Shown here: positions 1 to 10,944 of the stretch, in pieces | How positions within the stretch are numbered: position 1 is the stretch's first letter | How the letters are laid out: the number at the start of each line of letters is the position of its first letter | Source of the DNA: Argyresthia goedartella | Lineage: Eukaryota; Arthropoda; Insecta; Lepidoptera; Argyresthiidae | Assembly: GCA_949825045.1 (NCBI GenBank) | Contig: OX463808.1 | Span: 31,061,674-31,125,673 of the forward strand | Length of the DNA stretch: 64,000 bases | Direction of reading: 5' to 3' | Position numbers and translations under genes: made by a program | The notes under the pieces: model-generated | Told to the model about the DNA's origin: nothing | Seen by the model: only the letters and a program-made list of their open reading frames with translations | Databases searched by the model: none

Positions 1-150
1 TGTTAATCTAGCTCATAAACTATTTTTTTTCTAAATTTCATTTAAATCCGTTCAGCCGGTTTAGCGTGATTGAGGCACAAACACACCAACATCCAAACAT
101 CTAAACATCGCTACTTTCACATATAGGTATATATTATATTACTTGGATTA
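1..150 (+). repeat. 3' end of an RTE-like LINE or a SINE derived from it
   Basis: The stretch contains the words AAATCCGTTCAGCCGGTTTA and GCGTGATTGAGG, followed by the repeated word CCAACATCCAAACATCTAAA and an AT-rich end. This combination is familiar as the 3' tail of a lepidopteran RTE-type repeat; that is recall, not a search. It begins outside the window, so length and 5' structure are unknown. Confidence 0.5.
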
Positions 151-256
151 TGGAAATTGTCTCCACCAACCCGCACTCAGCCGGCGTGCTTGAGTATGGC
201 TCAATCTTTCTCGACTTCAGGTAAAGTCCTGTGGTCCTCGTCTCGCTGGGGCCTTA
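146..256 (+). repeat. SINE family A, 3' fragment
   Basis: The segment CCGGCGTGCTTGAGTATGGC and the following TCAATCTTTCTCG match, with scattered changes, the body of the SINE copies at 8086-8335 and 13390-13623 (there: CAGCGTGGTGGAGTATGGCC). The tRNA-like head is missing, so this is a 5'-truncated copy. Confidence 0.6.
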
Positions 257-374
257 ATAGGCTGCATTTATTAATTTTATTTATATAAATTGTAGAATAT
301 CCAAACATGAGGAAAAGAGCTTTCCTCTTTATTAAATGTATGAAAATAAAATGAATTAAGATATTTGTTATCCC

Positions 375-965
375 TGTCACCGTAAGATTGTCAAAACCGT
401 TAGTTGATGAACTAACATTTTTTACTCTCATTAGTAGGTCATCTATCGAAAGATAGTAAACTGTAGCGTACTGCTTAATATATGACGGTTATAACGGTTA
501 AAACCGTTAAATTGAAAACTTTTACCGCAAACGAAATACCAAGGCAAACACTGCGGTAGCTTAGGTGAAGCCTAGGGGGAGCGAGCTTGAATTAATTTAA
601 TCGCACATTGAAGATTACCTATTTTTCCAGCAAAAAGATTCTCTTAAACACGTTTTTATTTAATTTACTGGATTTATTCAGCAATTTATATATTTTATAT
701 TTATATATATTGTTCGCTTACCCCCTTTAGCCTTCACCTACCCTTACTCTGCACTTCGCCTTCGCCAGTCCTTAGTGTAGTAAAAACCGAATTTCATACA
801 TTGCCTATTACGTTTTCGGCATTGTATAGAATGCCGAAAATGGATGGAATGGATAAACTGTGAAATAAAAAATATTTGATGCAGTCACTTTCAATTTTAG
901 GCATTCTATACATTGCTTTGGATACAACAACAAATTCCATACTTTGCCGTTGACATTAACACTTG
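375..965. repeat. Composite foldback repeat with palindromic words
   Basis: Position 375 opens with TGTCACCGTAAGATTGTCAA, the same terminus as the complete 368-bp element at 41942-42309. At about 544 comes CTGCGGTAGCTTAGGTGAAG, a word that recurs at 20.2, 37.7, 42.1 (reverse) and 55.3 kb (reverse). From 781 to 965 the DNA is filled with short, oppositely oriented words of the type GGCATTGTATA / TATAGAATGCC. No facing copy of the 375 terminus is visible, so the element is broken or nested. No protein is encoded. Confidence 0.6.
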
Positions 966-1610
966 ATATTACGAGACTCCGATATCCAATCGAGCTTTAA
1001 TATCCGTCAGGCAGACGTCGTCGTCCCCTTTGATTTTCAGGGTTCCGTATTCGTACATAGGCAAATATCAATCAATATAAGCAACAGATTGACTAGCATA
1101 TGATAACGTGCAAATCGCACGATGCTTTTTGATAGTTCATAAAAGTATCTACTTGACTAGCCAGCCACATATTAGATTTCCTAAGTCTGCGCCTCTGTGA
1201 AGAGTAGTTACTTTTTAGTGTGCCTCTAAAACTAAACAACTAAATTGCTTCTTTCTCGTGCTAGTAGTAAATCCGAAAACTCTTCATTAATGTAGTTAGT
1301 TAATGTCTTATCTGCAACGGCTGCCTTACTTGGTGAGACATTGTAATATAACTGTGGCACTTAGCTCGCCTCGCAACGACGACGGTACGGAACTCTTACG
1401 TCAGTAATCCGCGCTTGACGGCCAACTTCATTATGCGACACGTATTTTCTGTCCGTTCTTAGATTTCTGTGAATATATACGGATTTGTTTTATCTTATTT
1501 GCAGATGACTGCTTAGTACGAATAATATTCATAATTTCTTGAATCGTTTAACATCTCTGTACACATAACAATGGTAGCCTCAGCTGCACAGTCTTGCTAA
1601 CTCTTACAAA
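966..1610. other. Unassigned AT-rich DNA
   Basis: No coding region, RNA gene or clear repeat is seen. A short AGGGTTCCGTA word at about 1038 may be a relic of the GGTTCCGTA repeat family. Confidence 0.4.
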
Positions 1611-1648
1611 GTACGATAATGAGTCCTACCTAGCACTCATTATCGTAC
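1611..1648. repeat. Perfect 14-bp hairpin
   Basis: GTACGATAATGAGT at 1611-1624 is followed, after a 10-nt loop, by its exact reverse complement at 1635-1648. It is the first of two adjacent hairpins and lies in no recognised element. Confidence 0.85.
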
Positions 1649-1659
1649 TCGTAACGTAT

Positions 1660-1705
1660 AACTCTCCGCCGTGGAGGAAGACCTCTTGCTCCACGGCGGA
1701 GAGTT
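1660..1705. repeat. Perfect 17-bp GC-rich hairpin
   Basis: AACTCTCCGCCGTGGAG at 1660-1676 pairs exactly with 1689-1705 across a 12-nt loop. It starts 11 nt after the end of the previous hairpin. The GC-rich stem stands out from the AT-rich surroundings. Confidence 0.85.
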
Positions 1706-2037
1706 GTGCTGTGTGTGTTGTGGTTTCTCCGCAACGGGTGGAGGTATTAAGTTATAATCAATATCAATGGCACCTAATCTCAAAATTTCATTACAGATGG
1801 CGCGGTGTAGTTAGAGGCTGTCTATCTGTCAAAGTTGTCAAATTCTTATAACTTATTCCCATAATATAGCAAATAAGGTTAGCACGCTGTGTGTGAAACA
1901 TCTCATGAATGAAACTCTCTGCCTCCAGCTTCGCCAGCGCCACCAAGCAGGAGCAAAGGTGGACATATCTGTAATTGCTAATACAAAACCCATAAAAATC
2001 ATTGAAATCTATAACATATCTACTTTCTATTTTTCTC

Positions 2038-2382
2038 CTAGTGCACGCGGAGCCAGTGTATAATTATCCCAGTTTCATAAGGGTTCTCATGGAGTGCACT
2101 AATGAGCTTGTTACTAGAGGTACTTACACTCTTCCACAACGAGGCTACCCGGGACCTGATGACCGCGAACATGCCCGACGCACTACAGTAGCGTGGCAAA
2201 CGCAGCAGTATACGGAATGCGTTATTATATTGCACCCTGAGGATGTCATCTGACAGTTTGGTGTAACTGGTTTGGAGTTCACAAGTGTAAAAGCATAGGC
2301 AACCTAAAAAATACAATTTCAACATCCTCAGAGCACTTCCCGAAGTGGCGCGCGGGCATGTTCGCGATGCGCTCTCTTTCAA
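2038..2382 (-). pseudogene. Non-LTR retrotransposon reverse transcriptase, C-terminal remnant
   Basis: The minus-strand frame carries LRVQYNNAFRILLRLPRY followed by CSASGMF, a motif of the region after the reverse transcriptase domain in insect LINEs of the Jockey/CR1 type, and further on SRVASLWKSVSTSSNKLI. Only about 100 residues of recognisable sequence remain of a protein normally near 1,000 residues; no polymerase motifs are present. It is a 5'-truncated, decayed copy and cannot be functional. The start codon at 2382 is not a true start, merely the first ATG in the frame. Confidence 0.7.
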
Positions 2383-2780
2383 TGTCGGCGTCTCACACAG
2401 TTCCTCGTCTAGTTAACTTAAATTGCCGCACAACCCGAACCGGTGAGCCGCATAAATATACAGGAGATACCATCTCCGGACCCTTACCTAGTTAAAAAAA
2501 AAAACGTTTATAGGACATTAAATTTCATGGCATTTTTCTTAGCGAAATCTTAACAGATACTAAGTGATTTCCTTGATCCCTTGATCGAGGAAGAGCATCA
2601 TGTCATCAGCGTAAATTATGTTATTGAAATATACATTATTTTTCGATCAAGAAGGTAAGTTAAAGAGGTCCGGAGACTCCGTCTATATTTACTAGATTCC
2701 GTGTCGTCCCATCTAACATTGTTTGTTTAGTTATCGTACCAGAATCTCAACAAGCTCACGATAGTCTGTCGTATCTTTGC
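2383..2780. other. No feature seen
   Basis: Apart from a short A-run near 2494 nothing recognisable is present. Confidence 0.35.
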
Positions 2781-3018
2781 TTTTTAGGGTTCCGTACACG
2801 AAGGGTGCCAAACGGGACCCTATTACTAAGCCTCCGCTGTCCATCCGTCCGTCCGTCTGTCTGTCCGTCTGTCACCGGGCTCTATCGGATCAACCGAAAT
2901 AGGAAGAGAACTGAAATTTTCTCAGAGGGCCATTTTATTGAAATATATCGGTTTTTAAGAAATAAAAGAAGTACCTTTACACGAAATTATTGGTATGACC
3001 ATACTCTTAGCTATTTTA
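2781..3018 (-). repeat. GGTTCCGTA repeat family, truncated copy
   Basis: On the minus strand the copy ends in GGTACGGAACCCTAAAAA-like sequence (plus strand TTTTTAGGGTTCCGTACACG), preceded by the run of GGAC units that marks this family (CCGTCCGTCTGTCTGTCCGT on the plus strand). It resembles the second copy at 12724-12977 more than the longer copies at 9971 and 12309. It encodes nothing; the short plus-strand reading frame over it is an accident of the CCGT repeats. Confidence 0.75.
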
Positions 3019-3169
3019 TTTATTTATTTACTTTTTACTAAAATTATATACTAACGCCCGGTTTCCGAAAGGAAAATTAGCTGTGACAACTTGTTAAACT
3101 CATGTTAAACACATTTCAGCTTGTGTTATTTCTTTCTTGTTATATTTTACTACTCTTTCAGAAACTGGG

Positions 3170-3945
3170 AGCCAATTCCAATTCCAATTCCAAATGTCTT
3201 TATTACTGTAAATATTTTCATATACTTAGCAATCGTCATTTTTTGCCACTTCTCTACATTGGACCACTGTGGGAGCAGAAGGGCGTAGCAACTCCCACAG
3301 ATAGATTATTAGATATCTTTTTAAAAATTGCTTATGCTTAACTAATACAAATATAATATTTAGTCTTTATCATTATTAATAAGCAGGAATAAATAATTAC
3401 AAAATTATTAACAGCGAGGTCTGTGTTGAGCCAGATTAATCCCATACAGTCCCATCATTTAAGTAATCTTGAACATTGTAATATCCCTTTTTCGACAAAG
3501 TCGCTTTAACATGGTTGTTAAATTGCTCAAATGGCAATTTCAAGATCTCCAGAGGTATCTTGTTTTAGTAGAGAATGCATTGACCCTTGAAAGAACTGCT
3601 AACCTTCGCGAGTCTAAACCGGGGCGCAAGTAGTCTGTGATTATTTCTTAGGTTAATATTACAGCTATCGCTAACTTAAATTACCAGCCAATTTTTCTAT
3701 GTGGGTCCCCACTGCAATTTGTTGTCAATGGTTTTTCCAAGAAACTTCGTGTCATTTACTAATTCTAACGTATTGCTGTCCAAAACTAAACTGGTCCCAA
3801 CTTGGAACTTGACATTTGGAAGTGAGAATTTGATACATTTGGTTTTACCAGCATTTAACAATAAATTGTTAACTGTGAACCAATTCAAGGTTAAAGATAA
3901 TACTCTATTGACATCATCAAAATCTTCTTTTTGTCTTTAAATTTT
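3170..3945 (-). pseudogene. Daphne/Jockey-like LINE, 5'-truncated and internally deleted
   Basis: Read on the minus strand, 3888-3697 gives NNLLLNAGKTKCIKF and later LVNDTKFLGKTIDNKLQWG, the thumb region just after the reverse transcriptase catalytic motif. The frame then breaks at about 3697, and 3690-3170 aligns closely, nucleotide by nucleotide, with the 3' part of the LINE at 32772-33477, including the untranslated region. The connecting coding segment is deleted. The 3' end (lowest coordinate) carries a microsatellite tail of GGAATT units at 3172-3195. No catalytic motifs remain. It is a dead copy; family assignment rests on motif memory. Confidence 0.8.
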
Positions 3946-5784
3946 GAAGACCAGTGAAGTATCATCAGCTTTGAGCCTTTGTCGCTATCACGGTCTTCGC
4001 TAAACAAATTATTTGTTAAAATCTGTTAAGCCGTTTGGGCCATAGTGTTTTTTTACATTTTCAACCATTTCGAAAAATTACCAAAAACTGAATCAACAAA
4101 AGTATCCAAATAATTATCGAACCTGCTCTCGAAATTTAACGAGAATCAGTGAGAATGCGACTTTTAGAGGAAGCCGGACAGACGTAAGCATTTTTTACCA
4201 AGCTGAAACGGAGACGCTTCGTCGCTCGGTCAATAAAAACTAAAAACTGGGAAATAAAACATAAAATATTAAGTATTATATAATATAAATATTAACGGTT
4301 TTATTAAAAAGAAAGAACTTATCTTAAAATTTCTATTATCAGTCAACCGCTAACATCGTTATAAAATGCTACTCATGTTTACTCATATTAAGCGTAACCC
4401 ACCTAATATTTTTTTTTCATTTTCATATATGTATAATTCATCGACATCATTCTTATGTATCGTTATTTTCAAAAAGCATTTAACTGAAGGAAAAAAACAT
4501 ATTTTTTTGTGTTTAGCACTTGCTTATCATCTCTCTGTGCAATTGGTTTCTCTGCACGTGAGTGATGATTTATTTTCAAACGAAAAATATGTCGCAAAAA
4601 CGCAGGTAGCCAGTTAAGTTCCTTTGCGGGCAGTTGTTTCACAAACCAATGAACAGAAAAATGGAAAATTGGAAAACCGCACCGATAATACGCCTTTAGG
4701 CTTCAACATGACGCTTTTGAAAAACACGGGTAAATTGTTTTCAATTCGATAAAGGACTGCTATCGACATGAAATATTTACACCTACGTCATAAGTATTTG
4801 ATCATAATATAAAAAAGTCCGTAGTTTTATTTATCCCGTGCATTTTTCACGTAACAGCCTTCGAGGGAATTTCGTGCTGACCGAGCGTAGAATTAAAAAA
4901 TCCAAGTTGGTAGAGAACTTTTCGCTTCGGAAATCGAGTGGAAAGTTTGTACATTTTCTTTGTTTATTGTTTCCCTCGCTTCACTGTATATTCTGCTCTG
5001 CACCAACAGTGCACCAATTGTTTGATGAGCCGGGCTTGCTGCTACGTTGCCCAAATCTAGATTCAGTCTGGGTCAAAGTTCTAGACTAGTTAGACGTTAG
5101 CTTTGCTGTTAGAGACAGAGATTGACGACATACAATAGACAATTGAATTAACACGAGTATTGTAATATTTGTTGAAAATTTGAATATTATAGCTACTGTC
5201 AGATAAACGTGCAATAAATTGCCGCGCAAACTCACGACGGCAAACATCAATTCGCATTCGTTTTCTCGGCGATTCAATGTTCTTTATTGTTTTAAACTAA
5301 CATTCTTAGGTACAACTTCCTGATCATATACTGAAGCGATCAGGCAAGTTTACCTAAGTTAGTACTAATATACTTACTAGACTTTTAGTTATTAGCATAG
5401 ATTTAGCCTTTCTCATTCGTCGTTGGTAATTAGATATTTATACCAACACACCTTATTTCTTCCACAAATGGCGCTCGTATGTTGAATAGGTATATTGTGT
5501 TCCTCTCCTGGCAAAATCCTTAGTAGGTATGTCCTATGTATGGAACTCTGCAAATTGAGAAATACGGACTATTCAAAGTAAAACAAGTAACCTCATAAGC
5601 AGAAGGTTCTTGCTCTACACTACAAGCATCGATCGCAAGTTTATTACATTTCTCTTCAATATTTGCTCGTATCGTCAGCCGTAGGTAAAGGTGGATACAT
5701 TTTACCTGAAATTTCAGGGATATAATTAGGTGTCAGACCTTCTAGCTGGTGATGCCTATTAACACATTTGACTATTTAGTTATT
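3946..5784. other. Unassigned DNA, no gene seen
   Basis: The longest frames here (for example 4366-4617 and 4838-5089) have low-complexity, AT-driven compositions and match no family I know. No repeat shared with the rest of the window was noticed. Confidence 0.4.
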
Positions 5785-5851
5785 CAGGGTTACGCAGACA
5801 ATCAGTGTTTAAACTATTCCGTTTTAAACACTGATTCTCTGCGTAATCCTG
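5785..5851. repeat. Near-perfect 30-bp snap-back hairpin
   Basis: 5785-5814 pairs with 5822-5851 at 28 of 30 positions around a 7-nt loop (TATTCCG). The arms contain TTACGCAGA and ATCAGTGTTTAAA. No target duplication or element end is visible. Confidence 0.85.
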
Positions 5852-6100
5852 CCTTTCAGACGAACACGGTATATCTCGTGCCTTCATTTGAGATATTTCA
5901 AGCGCAAAGGCGAGTAATTTAGACTCTTATTCTTACCTAATTTGTGAACTAGAGTTGACAGTTGTGTATATGATAAACTTTTCAATGATTTGATGAATGA
6001 CGATCTCTATGGCGTCCTTGGTTCGATCCTGACCGCTGTAAGTAAAACGGGTGTTGGATGTTTATATATTTGGGAATCGGATATTCTAGTTCTGATCTGA

Positions 6101-6151
6101 TACATTGTGTATCCTTCAAACAAGGATACACAATGTATTCTTGTTTGAAGG
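6101..6151. repeat. Two overlapping short inverted repeats
   Basis: TACATTGTGTATCCTT at 6101-6116 pairs exactly with 6122-6137 around the loop CAAAC. Within the same stretch CCTTCAAACAA at 6113-6123 pairs exactly with TTGTTTGAAGG at 6141-6151. The two foldings exclude each other, a layout expected from template switching during repair. Confidence 0.85.
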
Positions 6152-7079
6152 CAGAACCAATGTAATTGTCTGCGTAAAAATGTTATTTTTTGTGAAAACT
6201 CGTCTAATGATGTGGCCATGTACTAAATAAACAATATCAAGTGCTAGTACCCTCGAATTTGATTAACTACCGAACGAGCCGCCTCGGGCTAGTCTGCTCA
6301 ATTTTCTGCCCCACTTCCTTCGCTGTTAACGAAGTACCCAAAACTGTAGCTGATACGAGAATTCAGCAAAAACATGCCAAAGGGTAGGTACGCTGAGTAT
6401 CTAAAAATCTGCGGGGTCTATCCGCGATCGTACATTACGATTCACTCACGAACACATGCGTGTGTAGATTGGTCTTATTTCCGATGATATTGCCGAAATT
6501 TGGGTTTTTGGATTCAAAGTGTCGTCGTGGAACTAGAAATAGCAACATTATTATTATTAAATATAGACTATCCGAGCAGTTTTAAATTTTGCCCAAAGCC
6601 ACTGGATCCGAAACTTAACCGCAGATTTGATTCCTCTTATTATGTATTTGTGTGATTTCTGTAATAAGTTTAACAAAGACATTTAGGACCACTATTTCGA
6701 ACGCGAGCCAAGACTATTCTCTATATTAGTTGGACAACTCCATATGGAGTTGTTGATTCGCGTTCGCAGTAGTGGGCCTTATATGAGTACGTGACTATCT
6801 TTCAAGCATTTGCCAAATTGGTGTTAATATTAACGGCATCAAACGCTTTGTCGAAATGACCATCAAATATCATAATGGGGCACATTTCCGCAATTGAAGG
6901 TACTGGAAGAGTGCAAATGGACTGAGGGCTCAACACCCATTATTGTTAGGAGATTACGTTGACAAACGACAAGTCAGGTAGTTTTGCTGAACATGTTTGA
7001 AGGTATGATCTTTCATCTTTAGATGAATACTTTGTGTAATACAAATCAGTTAGGTAGTTAATTATTATTATTATTAGAT
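6152..7079. other. No gene seen; one short palindrome
   Basis: An 18-bp perfect palindrome, CAACTCCATATGGAGTTG, lies at 6735-6752. Otherwise nothing recognisable is present. Confidence 0.4.
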
Positions 7080-7420
7080 TTTATATGACATTGTGTTATT
7101 ATTATTTTGAATAAAAAATTGTATGGCATTTTGGAAATTGACAGTGATTATTGTCAGTTTTTATTATTATTTTGAAAAGATTTTATATGACCTTACGTTA
7201 TTTTTATCTTTAATCAGATTGAGTATGACATTATGTAATATGACATAGGTATTATTTTAGTGTTTTGTTAGTTCGCAGTCTTCCTTAGTCATACATAAAT
7301 AAATATTGTAAATATGCCTTTGCGTGCCAATATTTGGCTAAATGTGCTGTGCTTACAAATATTTAAAAACCACTGTAATAACATGTATGCAAATAAAGGA
7401 ATCTGAATCTGAATTTGAAC
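7080..7420 (+). repeat. LINE 3' untranslated end with (GAATCT)n tail
   Basis: The AT-rich stretch ends in GCAAATAAAGGAATCTGAAT and a further GAATTT unit at about 7390-7416. An AATAAA-like signal followed by hexamer repeats is the usual 3' end of an insect non-LTR element. No coding part is visible, so only the tail was inserted or has survived. Confidence 0.55.
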
Positions 7421-8085
7421 AAAAGTTTACAAAAAGCAAAAAATTACTTGCGCGAAAAAGTTTGAATATTCTAAAATTGCCTTTTTTTAATCACTCTGAC
7501 AGTTAAACGTTCACCTGTACAAAAACACTCTCCATTTTTTCAATCAACATTCATTGTTTCTTTGTAAAAAAAAACAATCCGAGCAACATTTATTTCAATC
7601 GTCGCCTGAACCAGATTTTTTATCGATAATGTAGCAATTTATTTTATTGAGCCTTAGAAGGCAGCGGGACGATCGAGATTGAAATTACTTTCCTTGTTTG
7701 AATTACATCAAATATGCCTACCTACTGTATTCCTATGTTCATATTAATCTCCAACATAAGCTTTACCGCTGCAGAAGATGATTCTAGGTGTATTACTCGT
7801 AGTAGCCGATATAATAAATTGAAATTCTTTTGGCAGCCCTTTTCCCTTCCTGAGATTTCCACCAAGGCTTGAGGTGTGTAGCAGGTGATAAATCGCAGGG
7901 CCCTTAGATCCCCGATGATATTCGCATAAAATATTCTAGGCTTTGCAAATGTGAGACATTTTTTACGTGAATTGGATATGGTATGATGTATGGCAGTAGA
8001 ACTATTAATAATTTGACATATATTCCGGATAATCAATATATTGTTAAAAATAAAAAATATATTGTTTATTGAAATTGGAATGGAA
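7421..8085. other. No gene seen
   Basis: A 135-codon minus-strand frame at 7722-8129 crosses into the SINE at 8086 and has no recognisable domain; I regard it as chance. Confidence 0.4.
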
Positions 8086-8335
8086 CAGCTCCGTGGTCTA
8101 ATGGGTTTCACGCACTTGGTTCTCCACACAGGAGATGCAGGTTAGATTCTTGACCAATGAGATAATTAATTTATTTAAGTACATTATCAGACGTACAGTG
8201 TTTCGGATGGGACGTTAATTTGTAGGTCCCGGCTACTATCACTACGTGGAAGTGGTCGTTGAACCCTTCCATCAACCCACTATGACCCAGCGTGGTGGAG
8301 TATGGCCTAATCTTCCTCGTATCTGGGTAAATTAT
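8086..8335 (+). repeat. SINE family A, nearly full length
   Basis: A tRNA-like head is visible: A-box region CGTGGTCTAATGGGTTTCAC at about 8091 and a decayed B-box GCAGGTTAGATTC at about 8139. The body runs through GTAGGTCCCGGCTACTATCA and ends near CTGGGTAAATTAT. It aligns along its whole length with the minus-strand copy at 13390-13623. Transcription by RNA polymerase III would be expected of an intact copy; here the B-box is mutated. Confidence 0.8.
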
Positions 8336-8383
8336 CTTTATTTCACAAAACTCCTATCACATTTATAAAACATTCCGGTATGT

Positions 8384-9245
8384 ATCAGTCTTTGGTCGCA
8401 TGTCCTTTGGCAGAACGATATCTCTTGGGCTTGGAAGCGATCAATTTTGTACAAGCTTCTACCGGAATTTGCTCCCATGCTTCTGTAAAAGCTGTGTATA
8501 GTTGATCGACGTCCGCGTTGTTGCCACTGTCTTCTTCATCTGGTACCACACATTTTCTATTGAATTTAAATCCGGTCTGTTTCTGTCACAGACTGTTCCT
8601 AACGAATTATTATAATTATCCTATTAGAAAGTCCAAATAACCGGTAAATTTTGCTCGGCATAGGACACCATGGCTTGTTTTAATATATACTTGTGCTGAA
8701 ATTCATCCATGTTGCCTACAATTTTCCTACACTTTGATATTTCCACCCCCCATGACCACTTTATTGGTATACTTTGAATCCATTTGTTTGTTCAGGGGGC
8801 GTCTAACATATTGTGTTCCGTCAGAATTAACCAAATTAATTTTTGTTTCATCAGAAAAGCCCATTTTTCCACTCTCGTTTAATCCAGTGTCCATTCGTTC
8901 ATCTTTTAGCAAACGCTAGTCTTGCCTTAACATTTTGATTTTTTAATAGTGGCACCTTCCGAGTCACTCTTCCGTACAAGTTTGCCTCACATAGTCTCCG
9001 TCTAATTGTTCTTGCAGACACATTCTTCGACCCTCCTGCACCGAACAACTCCGAACGTATCAGTTCTGATCCCTTGAACGGGTCTTTTTTTGCCAACAAT
9101 ACCATCTAAGACTCTTCCCGCATAGTAGTTTTCCTTGGTCTCAGTTTTCTAGGTACGTTTTCGGTCGTGTTGAACTTCTTGAAATGCTCTATACCATTCA
9201 TAACCATGTCCTTAGAAGTTCAAGGGGTTTGCTATTTTTCTTTAT
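8384..9245 (-). pseudogene. Tc1-like transposase, degenerate
   Basis: Reading the minus strand from 9200 downward gives an N-terminal helix-turn-helix remnant, then at 9105-8899 VSARTIRRRLCEANLYGRV and KVPLLKNQNVKARLAFAKR, the second DNA-binding helix region of Tc1 transposases. Next, in another frame (8912-8727), comes FSDETKINLVNSDGTQYVRR, which holds the first catalytic aspartate (SDE), then a region with a deletion where the second aspartate (DN.PKH) should be, and finally RPDLNSIENVWYQMKK with the third acid residue (NSIE). Stops and frameshifts separate the pieces. No terminal repeats were found. It is an old, dead copy unrelated in detail to the young Tc1 at 57573. Confidence 0.85.
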
Positions 9246-9747
9246 GACCAACTTTTTTTATAAATGTGTTTGCACTAATAAATCGATTGAATTATCGATA
9301 AATAATGACTGTCCTAGGGCTTTTTCCATTGTCTCAATTTAATCACACTCCTGGGACTAGCAGAAATCTTATGACTATACAGTAAAAAATATAATAAACA
9401 AAAAAAAAAAATTACATACAAAATTATATATAAAGTAGTGTTCGTATCGGTTGGTTTAAGAATTCCATCAAAATGTATAGAATTCGAAAGCCATCTTTCT
9501 ATATTAACTATAGTTTACAATTTATCGTTATTCCTTGCTAAAGAAAACTTTCTTTCCCACGCGCCCCATTGGGTCATATATCTGAGGGTCTTGTTGCCCA
9601 TCGGGTCGAACTCATACTTCCCGCGATACCTCATTATTATGTATGACCACGGATTTATAGTCTGTCGAACCAATTGGGCTGAAAGCCGTGAGATTCCTTT
9701 TCCACTCTCAGTCGTGTTGAGCTGATGGAATTTAATGAGCAATAAAC
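9246..9747. other. Unassigned DNA
   Basis: Overlapping frames on both strands at 9438-9787 have no recognisable domain. An A-run lies at 9402-9411. Confidence 0.35.
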
Positions 9748-9890
9748 AAAACTGGTCAAGTGCGAGTAGGACGTCGGACCAGCACACAAAGGATTACATA
9801 CCATTGTGTACGGGAAAACATAAAACGACCGTCTTTTGTACGAGTATGCCTTTATAATTTTTCATAATAAAATATTAATTACTAGGTAGC
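9748..9890 (+). repeat. GGTTCCGTA repeat family, divergent 5' part
   Basis: AACTGGTCAAGTGCGAGTAG at about 9750 is a mutated version of the family start ACCGGTCAAGTGCGAGTC found again at 9971, 12309 and 49923. The remainder is diverged. Confidence 0.5.
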
Positions 9891-9970
9891 CACAATGGTA
9901 GACAGAATGTTAATTTGGCACTTAATCAAATTGATCAAATGTTAATTTTCGATCGTAAACAGTAAAAAAA

Positions 9971-10380
9971 ACCGGTCAAGTGCGAGTCTAAATCGCGCAC
10001 GTAGGGTTCCGTACCACCTTTCAATGGAAGTGATGGTGTGGAGTGAATAGTTTGGATTTTACACAGCAAAATATTGTTTACAAAATTATTGGTGCGGTTA
10101 CTTTCACACTCCATGTACGTAACCAGGTGCATCCATAAGTTTGTATGTGGTATTGAAAGAATTGTTGTATGGGAGCCCCCTTAAATATTTCTTTTATCCT
10201 GTTTTTTAGTATTTGTTGTTATAGCGGCAACATAAATACATAATCTGTGAAAATTTCAACTCTCTAGCTAGCTAGGTTCTTCAGATACAGCCTGGTGACA
10301 GACGGACGGACGGACGGACAGCGGAGTCTTAGTAATAGGGTCCCGTTTGGAACCCTTCGGGTACGGAACTCTAATAAAAA
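9971..10380 (+). repeat. GGTTCCGTA repeat family, full short form
   Basis: Starts ACCGGTCAAGTGCGAGTC, passes through GTTATAGCGGCAACATAAAT and a GGAC tandem, and ends GGGTACGGAACTCTAATAAA. About 410 bp. It is almost identical to 12309-12723 and 49923-50324, so these three copies are recent. The structure fits a short non-autonomous retroposon widespread in Lepidoptera; the class is not decidable by eye. Confidence 0.85.
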
Positions 10381-10938
10381 GAAACGAAATTTTCATGCTA
10401 CATATACTCATTATCTTTGTCATTATGCTACGTATACACAGAGGACCTTTTTTCTTGTCCATACATGGCAACGTTATTTATAAATATTAATTTCAAAGAT
10501 AGTGTTTTGTTATTTTTAGATATTTTGAGGGAGTTTTCGCAAAAGAAATTGTGTTTGAAGTGAGTTTTACTACTTAAATCAAGGATAATTGCATATCAAA
10601 TGGATTGTGATGATATTTCCTGCAATAGTCTAGTATAATTTTCTCAAATGTCAACCAACCTTTCTTGGAAACAGACAGTAAAAAAAATCAGGAATCGCAA
10701 AATTTTAATCCTTCTCGGTGCTTTGTTCATCAAACAGGTAAATAACTATTTATAATACTAGTTCGGTTTTTATTCAGCTTTCTAAGCATGCATTTTATTT
10801 AATACTGGCATGAGTACTTGGCAAGCAATAAACTTTTGATAAAGTATTGAACTATTTACTCAGGTTAACGAAACTCTTTGCACATTGAAACCGGAAGTGG
10901 ATAGAAATTTAATAATAAAATAAAATCAAATATTAATA
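10381..10938. other. No feature seen
   Basis: AT-rich DNA without recognisable repeat or coding content. Confidence 0.35.
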
Positions 10939-10944
10939 TATATA

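Noticed and set aside
7722..8129. 135-codon minus-strand frame as a gene
   Set aside because: It runs across the 5' boundary of a SINE and shows no domain or coding character.
10268..10483. Short frames rich in TDGRTDGQ or SVRPSVC
   Set aside because: They are translations of the GGAC tandem in the GGTTCCGTA repeat and appear wherever that repeat occurs (also 2805, 12857, 50157).
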